From Gemmatimonadales bacterium (GTDB taxonomy: Bacteria; Krumholzibacteriota; Krumholzibacteriia; LZORAL124-64-63): a stretch of DNA of 64,000 nucleotides. The DNA is taken from contig JAHOYV010000032.1 of the NCBI GenBank assembly GCA_019038745.1, forward strand, positions 1 to 64,000, written 5' to 3'. The notes below the pieces were generated by a model. That model ran no database searches, was not told the origin of the DNA, and saw nothing but the letters and a program-made list of their open reading frames with translations. Position numbers and translations under genes: made by a program. Of the stretch, positions 7,925 to 17,387 are shown piece after piece. The first letter of the stretch is position 1; each line of letters opens with the position of its first letter.

Positions 7925-8884
7925 CTAGTCGGGTTCGGTTAGTCGACACCCCGGCAATTCGCGGACTTCCTGTTCCAGTGAAACACCGAACTTGGCCAGG
8001 ACTGCTTTTCTCATTCTGTCCGCCAATTCAATTACGTCGATGCAACTGGCCCCGTCCCGGTTGATGATGATGTTGGCGTGTTTGGGGAAAACAGCGGCTC
8101 CGCCCACGAACATCTGCTTGGCTCCTACTTCTTCCAAAAGGGCCCCGGCTGCGATGCGGCGTCCTTGCGGTTCGGTCGGGTCCAGGTTCTTGAACCAACT
8201 CCCGGCGCTGGGCATTTCCGTTGGATGCTTTGCAAGTCGGTCGTTCATTTTTTCAAACCGGTCAGCCTGGGCCCGGTCGAGGTCCCCGCGTTGGAGGCGG
8301 AGGGTCGCTTCCAGAACCACATCTCCGGAACCTTGCATTAGGGTGCGGCGGTAATCGAACCCGAAATCTTCCGGTCCAAGCCGTTCAAGAGATCCATTTT
8401 CTCGAAGCACCAGGGCCTCGATCAGGAATTCCCCGATTTGACGGCCGTAACATCCGGCATTTCCCACGATGGCTCCACCCAGGGTGCCGGGAATGCCGGA
8501 GGCGAATTCCAGGCCCGTGAGGCCATTCTCCAGTGATCGGCGGATAAGGAGGTCGAAATCCAATCCGGCTCCAGCAGTCAATGTTTCTCCGCCCACGGTA
8601 AAACGGTCAGTGGCGATCTTGAGGATCAGGCCGGGAAAGCCGGCGTCAGCAGCAAGGATGTTGCTTCCTCCGCCGAGGATTGCAGAGGGAAGATTCTCCT
8701 TAGAGCAAAAAGCCTGGAACCGTTGAGCGTGCTCTGCGTTTCGAATATGGCAAACGAGGGCTGCAGGCCCGCCGATCCCCAACGTGGTCAAGTCGCCCAA
8801 AGGAACCGAAGGTGAAACCAGTTCCCGCAGATCAGACGGAAGGGACTCCAGTATTCTCTGTGTGGGTTTTTGTATTTCGGACAA
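7925..8884 (-). CDS. murB: UDP-N-acetylmuramate dehydrogenase
   Basis: A 319-residue MurB that reduces UDP-GlcNAc-enolpyruvate to UDP-MurNAc with NADPH and FAD in the cytoplasm, an early step of peptidoglycan synthesis. The FAD-binding half shows TTLGIGGPA, ILGGGSNIL and SGIPGTLGGAIVGNAGCYG. The C-terminal half shows PSAGSWFKN, with the serine that acts as the proton donor in characterised MurB, and NIIINRDGA. The length fits the short type II form. The start is TTG with GGGAG upstream. It is convergent with the FG-GAP gene, divergent from the TonB operon, and not in a mur cluster. Confidence 0.95.
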   Translation of the reverse strand: MSEIQKPTQRILESLPSDLRELVSPSVPLGDLTTLGIGGPAALVCHIRNAEHAQRFQAFCSKENLPSAILGGGSNILAADAGFPGLILKIATDRFTVGGETLTAGAGLDFDLLIRRSLENGLTGLEFASGIPGTLGGAIVGNAGCYGRQIGEFLIEALVLRENGSLERLGPEDFGFDYRRTLMQGSGDVVLEATLRLQRGDLDRAQADRFEKMNDRLAKHPTEMPSAGSWFKNLDPTEPQGRRIAAGALLEEVGAKQMFVGGAAVFPKHANIIINRDGASCIDVIELADRMRKAVLAKFGVSLEQEVRELPGCRLTEPD

Positions 8885-9074
8885 AAAGGAACTCCCTGGG
8901 GAAGATTTCTGGAAAACTGGTACACAGCATGGGACGTTTTGCCCGTTTCGTCAACCGGGGTTGGCAATTCCCTGTCCAGCAGGGTACATTTCCAGTCAGG
9001 GAGCCGATTTTAGCATACATTCCGGCGTGTGGAGGTATTTCCCTTCAGCCTGAATCCTGGAAAGCACTGGTCTG

Positions 9075-10106
9075 GTGAAAGATAGAACAATCATTAGGGG
9101 AGCTTTCGGAACCTCACTGCTGTTGCACGTAATTTTTGCGGCGGCCACGTGGAAGATCCCTTTTTTGCAGGTTGACCCAATCCAGGCCCGGCAGCTGGAG
9201 GCGGAGGTGGAACTCTTCCTGGTTCCTGATGATCCGGAATCCGGATCCGACGGGGAGATGCCCCGGGCCTACACAGCCATTCCTGAACGGCTGGCTACAG
9301 AGAACCCTCCCGAGAATCCTGAATACCTGGCCATGCACCACAGTATTGCTGCGGACAACGTCATGGGGGAGGATGGGATCTCACCGAAGGCACAACAGGA
9401 GTGGATCGCTCCGAAGGTGGATATCCGCAAAGAGGACTTCGAGGGGGCAGCCGGGGTGGATTACGCCCAACAGCCTATGGCGATTCCGGAGTCCGGGGCT
9501 CGTCCCAGTAATTCCGGATCAGCCGGGGAGGACCAGAAGGTCGTCCAGGGTCAGGACCAGGGTGCTCATGGCGAGTGGTCACTGCCGGACGAAACGGCCG
9601 CCGAGGCTGGAGATGACAAAGCCGATGAACAGGAAAGGGAAGCCCAACCGGATCTCGCTGACTGGTGGGGTGGGCAGGCGCCATCGGTGCTGAAGCAGGG
9701 GCAAGAAGGATCGGCCGGGGACCGGGGCTTCGATTTCAATCAGGCGTCGCGGGGCAAAGTTGGATCCGGGGTAGCAATAGACGGCGATTTCAGTCTGAAT
9801 ACCTACGAGTGGGATTACGCACCCTGGATGAAGCGTTTTGAGAATCAGTTGCATCGGGTGTGGATGGCCCCCTATGCCTACCGGGTTGGGATCATCAGCG
9901 GCAAGACGGTCATCAAGTTGGTCGTTGAAAAGAACGGAGTCCCCCGTACTTTGGAAATTTTGGAAACCGAAGGACACGAATCCCTTCATGATGCGTCCAT
10001 GGCCGCCTTGAAGGCATTTGCGCCCTATGCTCCGCTTCCGGCGCATTTTCCGGAAGAGACCCTTGTGATCACTCTGGGGCTGCACTATCCTGACTGGCAC
10101 CGTTGA
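9075..10106 (+). CDS. TonB-like energy transducer
   Basis: A 343-residue protein with TonB layout: a single N-terminal membrane segment (TSLLLHVIFAAATW, about residues 13-32), a long polar, acidic, low-complexity periplasmic linker (about 40-240), and a C-terminal TonB-type domain (WMKRFENQLHRVW, KTVIKLVVEKNG, ALKAFAPYAPLP). The start is GTG. It precedes exbB and exbD in the same direction, so it probably couples the inner-membrane proton motor to an outer-membrane receptor or exporter. The linker is acidic rather than the Pro-Lys/Glu-Pro type of enterobacterial TonB. A TolA-like role is an alternative reading. Confidence 0.78.
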   Translation: MKDRTIIRGAFGTSLLLHVIFAAATWKIPFLQVDPIQARQLEAEVELFLVPDDPESGSDGEMPRAYTAIPERLATENPPENPEYLAMHHSIAADNVMGEDGISPKAQQEWIAPKVDIRKEDFEGAAGVDYAQQPMAIPESGARPSNSGSAGEDQKVVQGQDQGAHGEWSLPDETAAEAGDDKADEQEREAQPDLADWWGGQAPSVLKQGQEGSAGDRGFDFNQASRGKVGSGVAIDGDFSLNTYEWDYAPWMKRFENQLHRVWMAPYAYRVGIISGKTVIKLVVEKNGVPRTLEILETEGHESLHDASMAALKAFAPYAPLPAHFPEETLVITLGLHYPDWHR

Positions 10107-10172
10107 CGAATCAATGGGATCAAAGGCCGGAAACAGGTGAGAAGTTACTTCGAATCGGAGGTTTGGGTTTAA

Positions 10173-10826
10173 ATGTGGGAAATGATATTGGCCGGGCGTT
10201 ATATGATGGTGCCCATAGGTTTGGCCTCCCTGGTTGCCTTGACGGTCTTGATCGAGAGGATCTTTGTCCTGCGTCGGGGGCGCATAGTGGTTCCGGAGAT
10301 CGCCGGGGCAGTGGATACCTTGTCGGCCAGTGTGGATCTCTCGGTGGCCTACGCCATCTGTGAAAGAAGGCCCGGTCCCTTCGCCAACGTGGTCAAGGCG
10401 GGGCTGGATCACGCAGACAACGACTGGGTCATTATCCGGGATGTGTTGGAGGAGGCCGGTCGCCAGGAGGCGACGCGTTTAACCCGTCGACTCGGTGTCC
10501 TGGAGACGGTGGCTGCGGTTTCCCCCTTGTTGGGATTGTTGGGCACGGTGCTGGGTATGATCCGGGTATTCGCCACCATCTCCACCGTCGGCCTGAGCAA
10601 CCCCGAGACCTTGTCCAGCGGGATCAGCGAGGCCATGGTTACAACCGCTGCCGGTCTTATCGTGGGGATTCCGGCTCTGGTTGCATTCAACTGGTTGACC
10701 GGTAGGGCCGACCAGATCATTTTTGATTTGGAGTACTATTCCTCCAAGGTTCTGGATACTTTGCGTCGCCGGGCGGTAGCTAGCCAGGCAGATGGCCCCG
10801 TCGGTGAGGGAGCGCCAAGCCGATGA
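10173..10826 (+). CDS. exbB: MotA/TolQ/ExbB proton channel protein
   Basis: A 217-residue inner-membrane protein of the ExbB/TolQ family, the channel part of the proton-driven motor that energises TonB or TolA. One N-terminal membrane helix (MVPIGLASLVALTVLIERIF), a cytoplasmic helical region, then two further helices carrying the family signatures VSPLLGLLGTVLGMI and EAMVTTAAGLIVGIPAL. It starts with ATG 66 nt after the TonB-like gene, and its stop overlaps the ExbD start (ATGA). ExbB and TolQ cannot be told apart by sequence alone; the TonB-like neighbour favours ExbB. Confidence 0.92.
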   Translation: MWEMILAGRYMMVPIGLASLVALTVLIERIFVLRRGRIVVPEIAGAVDTLSASVDLSVAYAICERRPGPFANVVKAGLDHADNDWVIIRDVLEEAGRQEATRLTRRLGVLETVAAVSPLLGLLGTVLGMIRVFATISTVGLSNPETLSSGISEAMVTTAAGLIVGIPALVAFNWLTGRADQIIFDLEYYSSKVLDTLRRRAVASQADGPVGEGAPSR

Positions 10827-11236
10827 ATTTCCGTACGCCAAAGAAGGGCCGCAACCTGATCATCAACATCACCAGCCTGATCGACGTGATGTTTTTGCTG
10901 TTGATCTTCTTCATGGTCACGTCCACCTTTCGGAATCAGCCGGCCATCAACTTGGTTCTTCCCCGGTCCAGTACCGCCAGCGAGACGGTTGATACTCCGA
11001 CGATCTTGTTCCTGACCGAGTCGGGCCAAGTGTACCTGAATGATACGCCGCTGGTCCGGGAAGATTTGGCCCGTGCCCTGGAACAACTGCACGCATCGAC
11101 CAGCGACGACCGGATCGTGCTGCGTGCCGATGAAAAAGCATCTCACGGCCAGGTCGTGGAGATGATCGATACAATCAAGCAAAGTGGTTTTACGCGGGTC
11201 AGCTTGTCTGCCAAGCAGCCGACCGCTTCACGTTGA
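10823..11236 (+). CDS. exbD: ExbD/TolR family biopolymer transport protein
   Basis: A 137-residue partner of the preceding channel protein. A single membrane helix near the N-terminus contains the motor aspartate in SLIDVMFLLLIFFMV (about residue 21), followed by a periplasmic domain (INLVLPRS, VYLNDTPL, VVEMIDTIKQSGF). It overlaps exbB by 4 nt, suggesting translational coupling, and runs into the next lipoprotein gene. Expected to form the ExbB-ExbD proton-driven complex with the TonB-like protein. Confidence 0.92.
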   Translation: MNFRTPKKGRNLIINITSLIDVMFLLLIFFMVTSTFRNQPAINLVLPRSSTASETVDTPTILFLTESGQVYLNDTPLVREDLARALEQLHASTSDDRIVLRADEKASHGQVVEMIDTIKQSGFTRVSLSAKQPTASR

Positions 11237-11250
11237 GCGAGGAGACTTTA

Positions 11251-12645
11251 TTGTTGCCAAGATTTGAAAAGTGGAAGAATCGGCCGCGACATTCCGGAAG
11301 ATTGTCCGGACTGATCGTAGCAACACTCCTATTGTCGCTGGTAATCTTTTTCGCGGCCTGCGGCAGTGATGATCCGAACGCAGTGGGAGTCGAGCTTGTC
11401 GACGCCGAAATAGACGCCCTGTTGGAGCTTCTTGATCTTGAAGAACCTTCCGAGTATCGGGGTTTATCGATCAAGGATCCGGACATACCTTTGTTGGGTC
11501 AGGAGGTCCTGTATCTTGGTCAAAAGGGTGGGGATGCTTCGTCGATCCTGCTGGAATACGATCTGGGCCAGGTGCTGAACGAAACCATCACCCTTGATCT
11601 CTTTACACAGGAAAATATCGAGACCGTTAATTTTCGGCTGCTGATGCTTTCGGCCTACGACCAGGGCGATTCCAATGCACAGGGGACCTTTCCCTGGGAA
11701 ACCTGGTACGAGTTGTATCATCTGGACGATCCCGTAGATACTTCAGTTTTTCCAGGGCCGGATCCCTCCATCGACGGGTTGCCCAATCTCAACACCAATT
11801 ATATTCTGGAAGATGCAAATTTGGTGTATCTGCCTGTGCCCAAGGAACCTTTGATAGACTGGATAACAACCGGTGGTACCCACACATTCCTGATTAAAGA
11901 GGGGGATGAGGATCCGGCATCGGGCGAAGGATTGACCGGGTACTCCTCGATGGACATGAAGCATGGCGGAACAACCCTGGAACCAACTACAATCGGTTCC
12001 GATCAGCTTGGCCCGTCCATCTACGTGAAGTTCACCGAGCCGGACACAATGCTTATTATTACGCCGGACCTGGACCTCTCCACCTTCTACCTGCTGGCTG
12101 ATGCGCCCGCCGCAATTAATGATGGCTTCATCATGCGTACGGGCTTGCGGTCCTACCCTGTCCTATATTTTGATTTCAGCAGCCTTCCCGATGGCATCTT
12201 CATCAACAGGGCGGCTCTGTCGGTGACGAACAATACGGACAGTAGCTGGGGCATGCTCGAATCCATTGTCGTATCGGAATTGGAGAGGGAGTTTTTCGAT
12301 TCGGAGCCGGATGGTCTTACCCTGTCCAATTTGGAAAATTCGGTTTACCCGATAACCGGCATGACCAGCCTGGATCCCAGCTATCACGATGTGATGGAAT
12401 TCAACGTCACAACGTATGTGCAGCGGATGATCAACCTCCTTGATGAACAGGGCAACAGAATTGAGAAAGGTCTTATCCTTACTCCGGGAGAGGATTTTCT
12501 GCCCAGCTACAACACTTCGACGCTGGATCCGGATTTCTATTTCAACAAGTTCAATTTTTTCGGCTCTGATGATCCGGACGGTCGTGGGCCACGCCTGAAG
12601 ATCACTTACACAGTCAACGAGGCAATCCAGGGAGGTGGGAAATGA
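11251..12645 (+). CDS. Lipoprotein, DUF4270-like, of unknown function
   Basis: About 464 residues with a lipoprotein signal (hydrophobic LIVATLLLSLVIF, lipobox FAAC, then GSDD). The rest is a beta-rich exported protein. The C-terminal segment, with VTTYVQRMIN, LTPGED and a final GPRLKITYT, resembles DUF4270/DNRLRE-type lipoproteins of FCB bacteria. The start was placed at TTG 11251 because AGGAG lies 6 nt upstream; an in-frame TTG at 11233 is possible but has no comparable site. Its stop overlaps the next barrel gene by 4 nt, and it follows exbD directly, so a surface or periplasmic role in the TonB-linked system is plausible but unproven. Confidence 0.65.
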   Translation: MLPRFEKWKNRPRHSGRLSGLIVATLLLSLVIFFAACGSDDPNAVGVELVDAEIDALLELLDLEEPSEYRGLSIKDPDIPLLGQEVLYLGQKGGDASSILLEYDLGQVLNETITLDLFTQENIETVNFRLLMLSAYDQGDSNAQGTFPWETWYELYHLDDPVDTSVFPGPDPSIDGLPNLNTNYILEDANLVYLPVPKEPLIDWITTGGTHTFLIKEGDEDPASGEGLTGYSSMDMKHGGTTLEPTTIGSDQLGPSIYVKFTEPDTMLIITPDLDLSTFYLLADAPAAINDGFIMRTGLRSYPVLYFDFSSLPDGIFINRAALSVTNNTDSSWGMLESIVVSELEREFFDSEPDGLTLSNLENSVYPITGMTSLDPSYHDVMEFNVTTYVQRMINLLDEQGNRIEKGLILTPGEDFLPSYNTSTLDPDFYFNKFNFFGSDDPDGRGPRLKITYTVNEAIQGGGK

Positions 12646-13898
12646 CAGCCAGCAACGATTCCTTCAGCCGGAACAAACTGCCGGTGATTTCCCGGGTTTT
12701 GATCCTCCTGGGACTACTTTTTTGTGCTGCTCCTTTGGCTGCCCAGACTCCCTTCGCCTTGACCAACATTGGACAGAAAATCGACTCGGATGACGCCAGG
12801 ATGGTAGGTAGGGGCGGTTGGGGCATGGCGGTGTATGATTCAATTAACCCTGGCTTCAAGAATACGGCCGGTTTATCCGTGGTAAGGAACCTTGTTGTTT
12901 CTCTGATCGGTTACGGGTCCGAAACTCATTCCGAGAGCCTGGATGGGCAAAGGAATGTCACTGGGGTCATGGTGCCCGAAATACGCCTGGCGGCTCCGGT
13001 GGTAAAGGGTCGCCTCGCGGTCACTACCGGTTTCTCATTGGACCGAAACTTCCGGTACGACACTGTGACCGAATTCACGACCGATGTTCGCGACTATACG
13101 CTTGAAGGGGAAGAACAGTTTATACGCCAAGGTACTCTTTTTGCCGTGCCCTTTGGGGTTGCCTGGGAAGCGGCGCCTGGTTTGTCACTGGGGGCGGTGG
13201 TGGGTCTGGTGCGGGGTACGAATACCGAATCCCTTTACGAGGTATTCAGGGAACCGGTCAACCAATCGGGTATTCCTTTCTTCAAGACAGTTCTTCAGGT
13301 GCAGGATGATACGTTTGAAGGAACTGCTTATACATTGTCCGCTCTGTACCGGATCGGGGACAGGATGAGGGTTGGTGCCTCGTATACTCCATCCTACACG
13401 GTTGACGCCGACAGGAGTATATCACTCGGTGGAGTGAGTGCCAAAGTGGCTTCATATTGGTCCATGACCATGCCTGAAGAGTACTTGCTGGGCACTCAGA
13501 CTAATCTTTTCGGTCGCTGGTGGCTGGGTTGCGATTACCAGTTTCAGGCCTTCAGCGAGTTCGAGGGACCGCAGGCATGGGTAGCCGAGGGGATGGAGGA
13601 CGAATACACGGTTTCCGTCGGGCTGGAGAGGCGAATCGCCAATGTGCGTCGGGCTGGTCTAAGCAACTGGCCGCTCCGTCTGGGCTACAGCACACGGCAG
13701 TGGGCTTACCGGGTGGACGGGGAACCGCTTACCGAAAACACTCTTAGTCTTGGTACCGGTTTTCCTTTCCGCCGGGAACTTGGCATGTTGGATCTGGCTC
13801 TTTCGTATAGTAGAGTCGGGGATCTTGAGAAGAATGGTCTTGAGGATTCGGTCTGGAAGATTTCCATTTCGGTAACCGGACTTGAGAGATGGTGGTAA
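12642..13898 (+). CDS. Outer-membrane beta-barrel protein, OmpP1/FadL-like
   Basis: A 418-residue exported protein. A signal peptide (LILLGLLFCAAPLAAQ) is followed by a mature barrel. The early part has the FadL-like layout of an N-terminal plug (DARMVGRGGWGMAVYDSINP, with NTAGLS) and later repeated amphipathic strands (LSALYRIGDRMRVGASYTP, RLGYSTRQW, LDLALSYSRV) and aromatic C-terminal residues. FadL family members let hydrophobic substrates cross the outer membrane. It overlaps the upstream lipoprotein gene by 4 nt and lies in the TonB-ExbBD operon. A plain structural porin is the alternative. Confidence 0.7.
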   Translation: MTASNDSFSRNKLPVISRVLILLGLLFCAAPLAAQTPFALTNIGQKIDSDDARMVGRGGWGMAVYDSINPGFKNTAGLSVVRNLVVSLIGYGSETHSESLDGQRNVTGVMVPEIRLAAPVVKGRLAVTTGFSLDRNFRYDTVTEFTTDVRDYTLEGEEQFIRQGTLFAVPFGVAWEAAPGLSLGAVVGLVRGTNTESLYEVFREPVNQSGIPFFKTVLQVQDDTFEGTAYTLSALYRIGDRMRVGASYTPSYTVDADRSISLGGVSAKVASYWSMTMPEEYLLGTQTNLFGRWWLGCDYQFQAFSEFEGPQAWVAEGMEDEYTVSVGLERRIANVRRAGLSNWPLRLGYSTRQWAYRVDGEPLTENTLSLGTGFPFRRELGMLDLALSYSRVGDLEKNGLEDSVWKISISVTGLERWW

Positions 13899-13971
13899 GG
13901 TAGGAGCCGTGGCTGTGCCATTCTTCAGGCCCTGCCGTTACGGATTTGGTTTCAATCTTGGGAGTGCATCC

Positions 13972-14727
13972 ATGTATCGAGTGTTGACTGCCGCTTCGCT
14001 GTTCATCCTGGTCTTGTCCTTGTTGCTGGTTGCCGGTTGCAAGGACGGCGAACCCCTGACCGATCTTGAGCAGTTTTTGGCTCGTACTGAAGTTTTGTCG
14101 GGTGAGGCCCTGGACGATACCCTGCGTACTCTGGCAGCAGGCTCTCCGCCCTACTCGGTTTTCGCCAACTACGTGATCGGTAACCGGTTCTATATGGCCG
14201 CAGGGGACAGCGCCCTTGCCGTGGGGTGGGACGGTGGAACAGTGGCAGCCCTCCTGGACAGCGCCGAGACCTATTTTACGTACTGTGTTGAACAGGATTC
14301 AACTTTCATTGAGGCCTTGGTCAACCTCGGCTCCCTGTGGGATGACCGGGCTCAGGTAATGTCCGCGCGTAGTCAAAGGGATCAGAAGCTGGATATCGCA
14401 CGATCCTTCTACGAGAAGGCCTTGGTTGTGGATCCCACCGATGAAAAGGCTCTCTGCAACCTTGGGTCCCTGCATTTGGCCCAGCGTAAAACCGGCCAGG
14501 CATTGAAATACTTCCAGAAGGTTCTAGACCACAACCCGGACAGCGCCTTGGCCCATTACAACATGGCGATCATGTTCGCCGAGGCGAAAATCTACCGGGA
14601 AGCCATTCATGAGTGGGAGTTGGCCGCCAAATGCGACCCGAACGGCGATATCGGTGGCCGTTCACGAGACAACATCAAGATCGTCAATGACTTGATGAAC
14701 TCGCCGGATCCCGATTTGACGAAATGA
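13972..14727 (+). CDS. TPR-repeat lipoprotein
   Basis: A 251-residue lipoprotein with a signal ending in the lipobox LVAGC (Cys near residue 23) and at least three tetratricopeptide-like helical repeats in the C-terminal half (KALCNLGSLHLAQRKTGQAL, ALAHYNMAIMFAEAKIYREA). TPR lipoproteins usually scaffold protein complexes at the periplasmic side of the outer membrane. The ATG at 13972 was preferred to the longer frame because it gives a proper signal and has GGGAG upstream. The gene overlaps mnmA by 4 nt. The partner is unknown. Confidence 0.75.
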   Translation: MYRVLTAASLFILVLSLLLVAGCKDGEPLTDLEQFLARTEVLSGEALDDTLRTLAAGSPPYSVFANYVIGNRFYMAAGDSALAVGWDGGTVAALLDSAETYFTYCVEQDSTFIEALVNLGSLWDDRAQVMSARSQRDQKLDIARSFYEKALVVDPTDEKALCNLGSLHLAQRKTGQALKYFQKVLDHNPDSALAHYNMAIMFAEAKIYREAIHEWELAAKCDPNGDIGGRSRDNIKIVNDLMNSPDPDLTK

Positions 14728-15866
14728 CCTTCCCCCTGCCGGTTCCGGCGGAATTGCGTCGGGCTCTTTTGCCCGGAACCGAGGTTTTACTTGGGATCAG
14801 CGGGGGTGTTGATAGCGCAGTGTCTTTGGCTCTCCTGGTGGAACTGGGGTGCCGGGTACAGTGCGTGACCTTCAAGAATTTCTGCTACGGTGACCCGGAA
14901 ATCGAACTCACTGAAAAGTCCTGTTGTTCCCTGGAGGCAATCGAAGACGCGCGGGCTCTGGCGGGCCGGTTCGGTGCGCAGCATTGGGTCCACGATCTGG
15001 CCGAACCCTTTGGTCGTCGGGTAATGGAGCCATTCGTGGCCGAGTATCAGGTGGGCCGCACGCCCAATCCCTGCCTGGCCTGCAACGGGGATGTTCGATT
15101 TCCCGAGCTGGTCCGGTTGGCCGATCGTCAGGGTTGCTCCTTCGCGGCAACAGGCCATTACGCCCGGATCGAACGTCGGGGTGAATATGCCCGCCTTTTA
15201 CGCGGCCTGGATCGGGAAAAGGACCAGTCCTACTTCTTGTCCCGAATCGAACCGGTCTTGTTGGACCGGTTTGTGTTTCCACTGGGGTGGTGGACCAAGG
15301 AGGAGACTCGGCGGGCTGCCGCTGAACTGGGGCTCAGCGTGGCGGGGAAGCGGGACAGTCAGGAGATCTGTTTCGTCCCGGACGGAGATCGATCGTTTCT
15401 CTTCCCGGAAGGCCCCTCCACTGTTCCGGGAGACATCGTGAATCGAGGGGGACGAATACTGGGCCGGCACCGGGGCCTGGTCCACTATACCGTGGGCCAG
15501 AGGCGTGGCATGGGGGTTGCCGCGGAGCGACCACTGTATGTGTTGGAGCTGGATCTGGAAAAGCGTCGGCTGGTGGTGGGTTTCGAAGAGGAACTGAAGG
15601 TGGATTTCCTGACTGCAGATCGTTTTTTGGCCCAGGTCCCGGATTTTCCCGACTCCGGTACCCTGGACGATGGCGTACGGGCCAGGATTCGGCATCGGCA
15701 TCGCGGGGTCCCGGTGAAGAATTGGCGGTTGAGCGGAGAGGGTCTGACGGTGGAGCTTGAGGATGCCGTGCTGGGAGCGGCGCCTGGTCAGGGCCTGGTC
15801 CTTTACGATGGGGATCTGGTCCTGGGTGGCGGCAGAATTCTTACAGCCGGAATTGGGCCGGAATAA
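14724..15866 (+). CDS. mnmA: tRNA-specific 2-thiouridylase
   Basis: A 380-residue cytoplasmic enzyme that thiolates U34 of tRNA-Lys, -Glu and -Gln using ATP and a relayed persulfide sulfur. The PP-loop SGGVDS is at residues 26-31. The first catalytic cysteine is in NPCLACN near residue 113 and the second in SQEICF near 213. GHYAR and VGQRRGMG are further family marks. Its substrates include tRNA-Glu(TTC) and tRNA-Gln(TTG), both encoded in this window. The start codon overlaps the TPR gene stop, so it is translationally coupled to an unrelated envelope operon. Confidence 0.96.
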   Translation: MTFPLPVPAELRRALLPGTEVLLGISGGVDSAVSLALLVELGCRVQCVTFKNFCYGDPEIELTEKSCCSLEAIEDARALAGRFGAQHWVHDLAEPFGRRVMEPFVAEYQVGRTPNPCLACNGDVRFPELVRLADRQGCSFAATGHYARIERRGEYARLLRGLDREKDQSYFLSRIEPVLLDRFVFPLGWWTKEETRRAAAELGLSVAGKRDSQEICFVPDGDRSFLFPEGPSTVPGDIVNRGGRILGRHRGLVHYTVGQRRGMGVAAERPLYVLELDLEKRRLVVGFEEELKVDFLTADRFLAQVPDFPDSGTLDDGVRARIRHRHRGVPVKNWRLSGEGLTVELEDAVLGAAPGQGLVLYDGDLVLGGGRILTAGIGPE

Positions 15867-15888
15867 TTTGGAAAAAGAGGCGGTGGCG

Positions 15889-17229
15889 ATGAAGACGCGG
15901 TTGAAAAAAGCAGGATATTCACTGGCGGCCGTAGTGTTGATCATACTTCTACTCAGGATTGCGCTGGGACTGTTTTTACCTGGAGAAAAAATACGCCAAC
16001 TCGCTGTCGATCAGGTTGTCTTGGCCTCGGGGGCCGATGTGACTCTTGGCGAGGCCTCTGTGCGGATTTGGCCCACCATCGCCATCACGATTGGGGAAGG
16101 CCGCATCCAGGGCACCGGCCGGACCCTGGCTGCCAGGACCGGGTCGGAAAACAACATCGAATCCTTCGCCGTGGTTGTGGATCACTTGGCGGCCGATTTG
16201 AAGATAGGCCCTCTGCTTCGGGGTCGGATCGAGATTGGGAGAGTAAGTCTTTTCTGTTCGGATCTGCAGGTGGTTTCCGCGGAGGAAACGATCCGGATGG
16301 AGGGGCTGGACCTGGACCTCTCAAATTTCCTGCTGCCTGCAGCCGTGTTGGGGGAGGAACTGCCTTCTGGAAGCGGGGAGTCGTCGGCCCCTGGAGATGT
16401 CATTCCCGAGGAATTGACACTGGTCTTTTCGGCGTCCCTGGACCGTCTGGTATGGCAGGATGTACTCTACGACAGGGTGGAGATCGAGGGAGAGTTGGAC
16501 GCCCGGGTCCTACTGGTTGAATCTTTCTCAGCCCTGCGGTCGAGCGGTCGGATTTCCGGTGCTCTGGAAGTCGACTTCGAGAGGGATCCCTGGGGTATCC
16601 TGGATTTTGAAGCAGTCATCGACCGGGTGCCCTCGTCTTCGCTCTTGGAACCGTGGGCACCGGATCTGGCATCCCGCTTGGATTGCGATCTCTCAGGGGA
16701 AATTTCGGGTGGCTGTGAGCTGAAGGATCCTGATACCGTGAATCGAACCTTGGAACTAACCGGCCGTATGGGAAGCGGCCAAGGTATGCTGCGGGCCGGG
16801 GACTGGCTGAAGGACATCGCCCAATACCTCGGAGACCGACAGGATTTGAAGGACATCAGTTTTCAAGAGTTGGATCACGTTTTCCAGGTCTCACAAGGTC
16901 GCTATCTGGTGGAAGAGCTTACCATAGACGGCCATGACACGGATTGGAGCGGTAAGGGATGGCTGGGTCTGGATGGAACCATCGATGTGGATCTGCAGGT
17001 GAAATTTCCCGCCGGTTTTACACCGGAGCTTGGGCAATGGTCCTGGTTGGCGGACGGGTTGCGGGACGAGGAACAGAGGGTTAATCTGGTTCTGCACCTG
17101 ACCGGGCAAGCCGCTCGTCCCAGCGTGGGGTTGAAGCTCGGGGGTGATAAGAAGTCGGGTCAGGAAAGTCCGGTGGAGGCCCTGAAAAAAGGTCTGGGCG
17201 GCTTTCTTGACAAACTGAAGACCAAGTAG
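15889..17229 (+). CDS. AsmA-like envelope protein
   Basis: A 446-residue protein with one N-terminal membrane anchor (LAAVVLIILLLRIALGLFL) followed by beta-rich sequence typical of AsmA-family proteins: VTLGEASVRIWPTIAITIGEG, DHLAADLKIGPLLRGRIEIGRV and a C-terminal block with LTIDGHDTDWSGKGWLGLDGT. AsmA-like proteins bridge the inner and outer membranes and are linked to phospholipid transport. ATG 15889 has GAGG 8 nt upstream; a longer frame starts inside mnmA and lacks an anchor at its start. It lies 22 nt after mnmA and is the last gene before the tRNA cluster. Confidence 0.75.
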   Translation: MKTRLKKAGYSLAAVVLIILLLRIALGLFLPGEKIRQLAVDQVVLASGADVTLGEASVRIWPTIAITIGEGRIQGTGRTLAARTGSENNIESFAVVVDHLAADLKIGPLLRGRIEIGRVSLFCSDLQVVSAEETIRMEGLDLDLSNFLLPAAVLGEELPSGSGESSAPGDVIPEELTLVFSASLDRLVWQDVLYDRVEIEGELDARVLLVESFSALRSSGRISGALEVDFERDPWGILDFEAVIDRVPSSSLLEPWAPDLASRLDCDLSGEISGGCELKDPDTVNRTLELTGRMGSGQGMLRAGDWLKDIAQYLGDRQDLKDISFQELDHVFQVSQGRYLVEELTIDGHDTDWSGKGWLGLDGTIDVDLQVKFPAGFTPELGQWSWLADGLRDEEQRVNLVLHLTGQAARPSVGLKLGGDKKSGQESPVEALKKGLGGFLDKLKTK

Positions 17230-17387
17230 TACCGTGCCTTATCCTCTGACGGATCGGTTTGTTCTTGGTTTCGGGTTTAACTTCTGATTTACTGAGATCA
17301 AGGGTGCGGTTTCCGGGGAAAAGGGGCAGATTGCCAATGGGGCCCGAAGACCCTGTTAGGACACCGGCTACGGTCGGCGAGGTTTCC

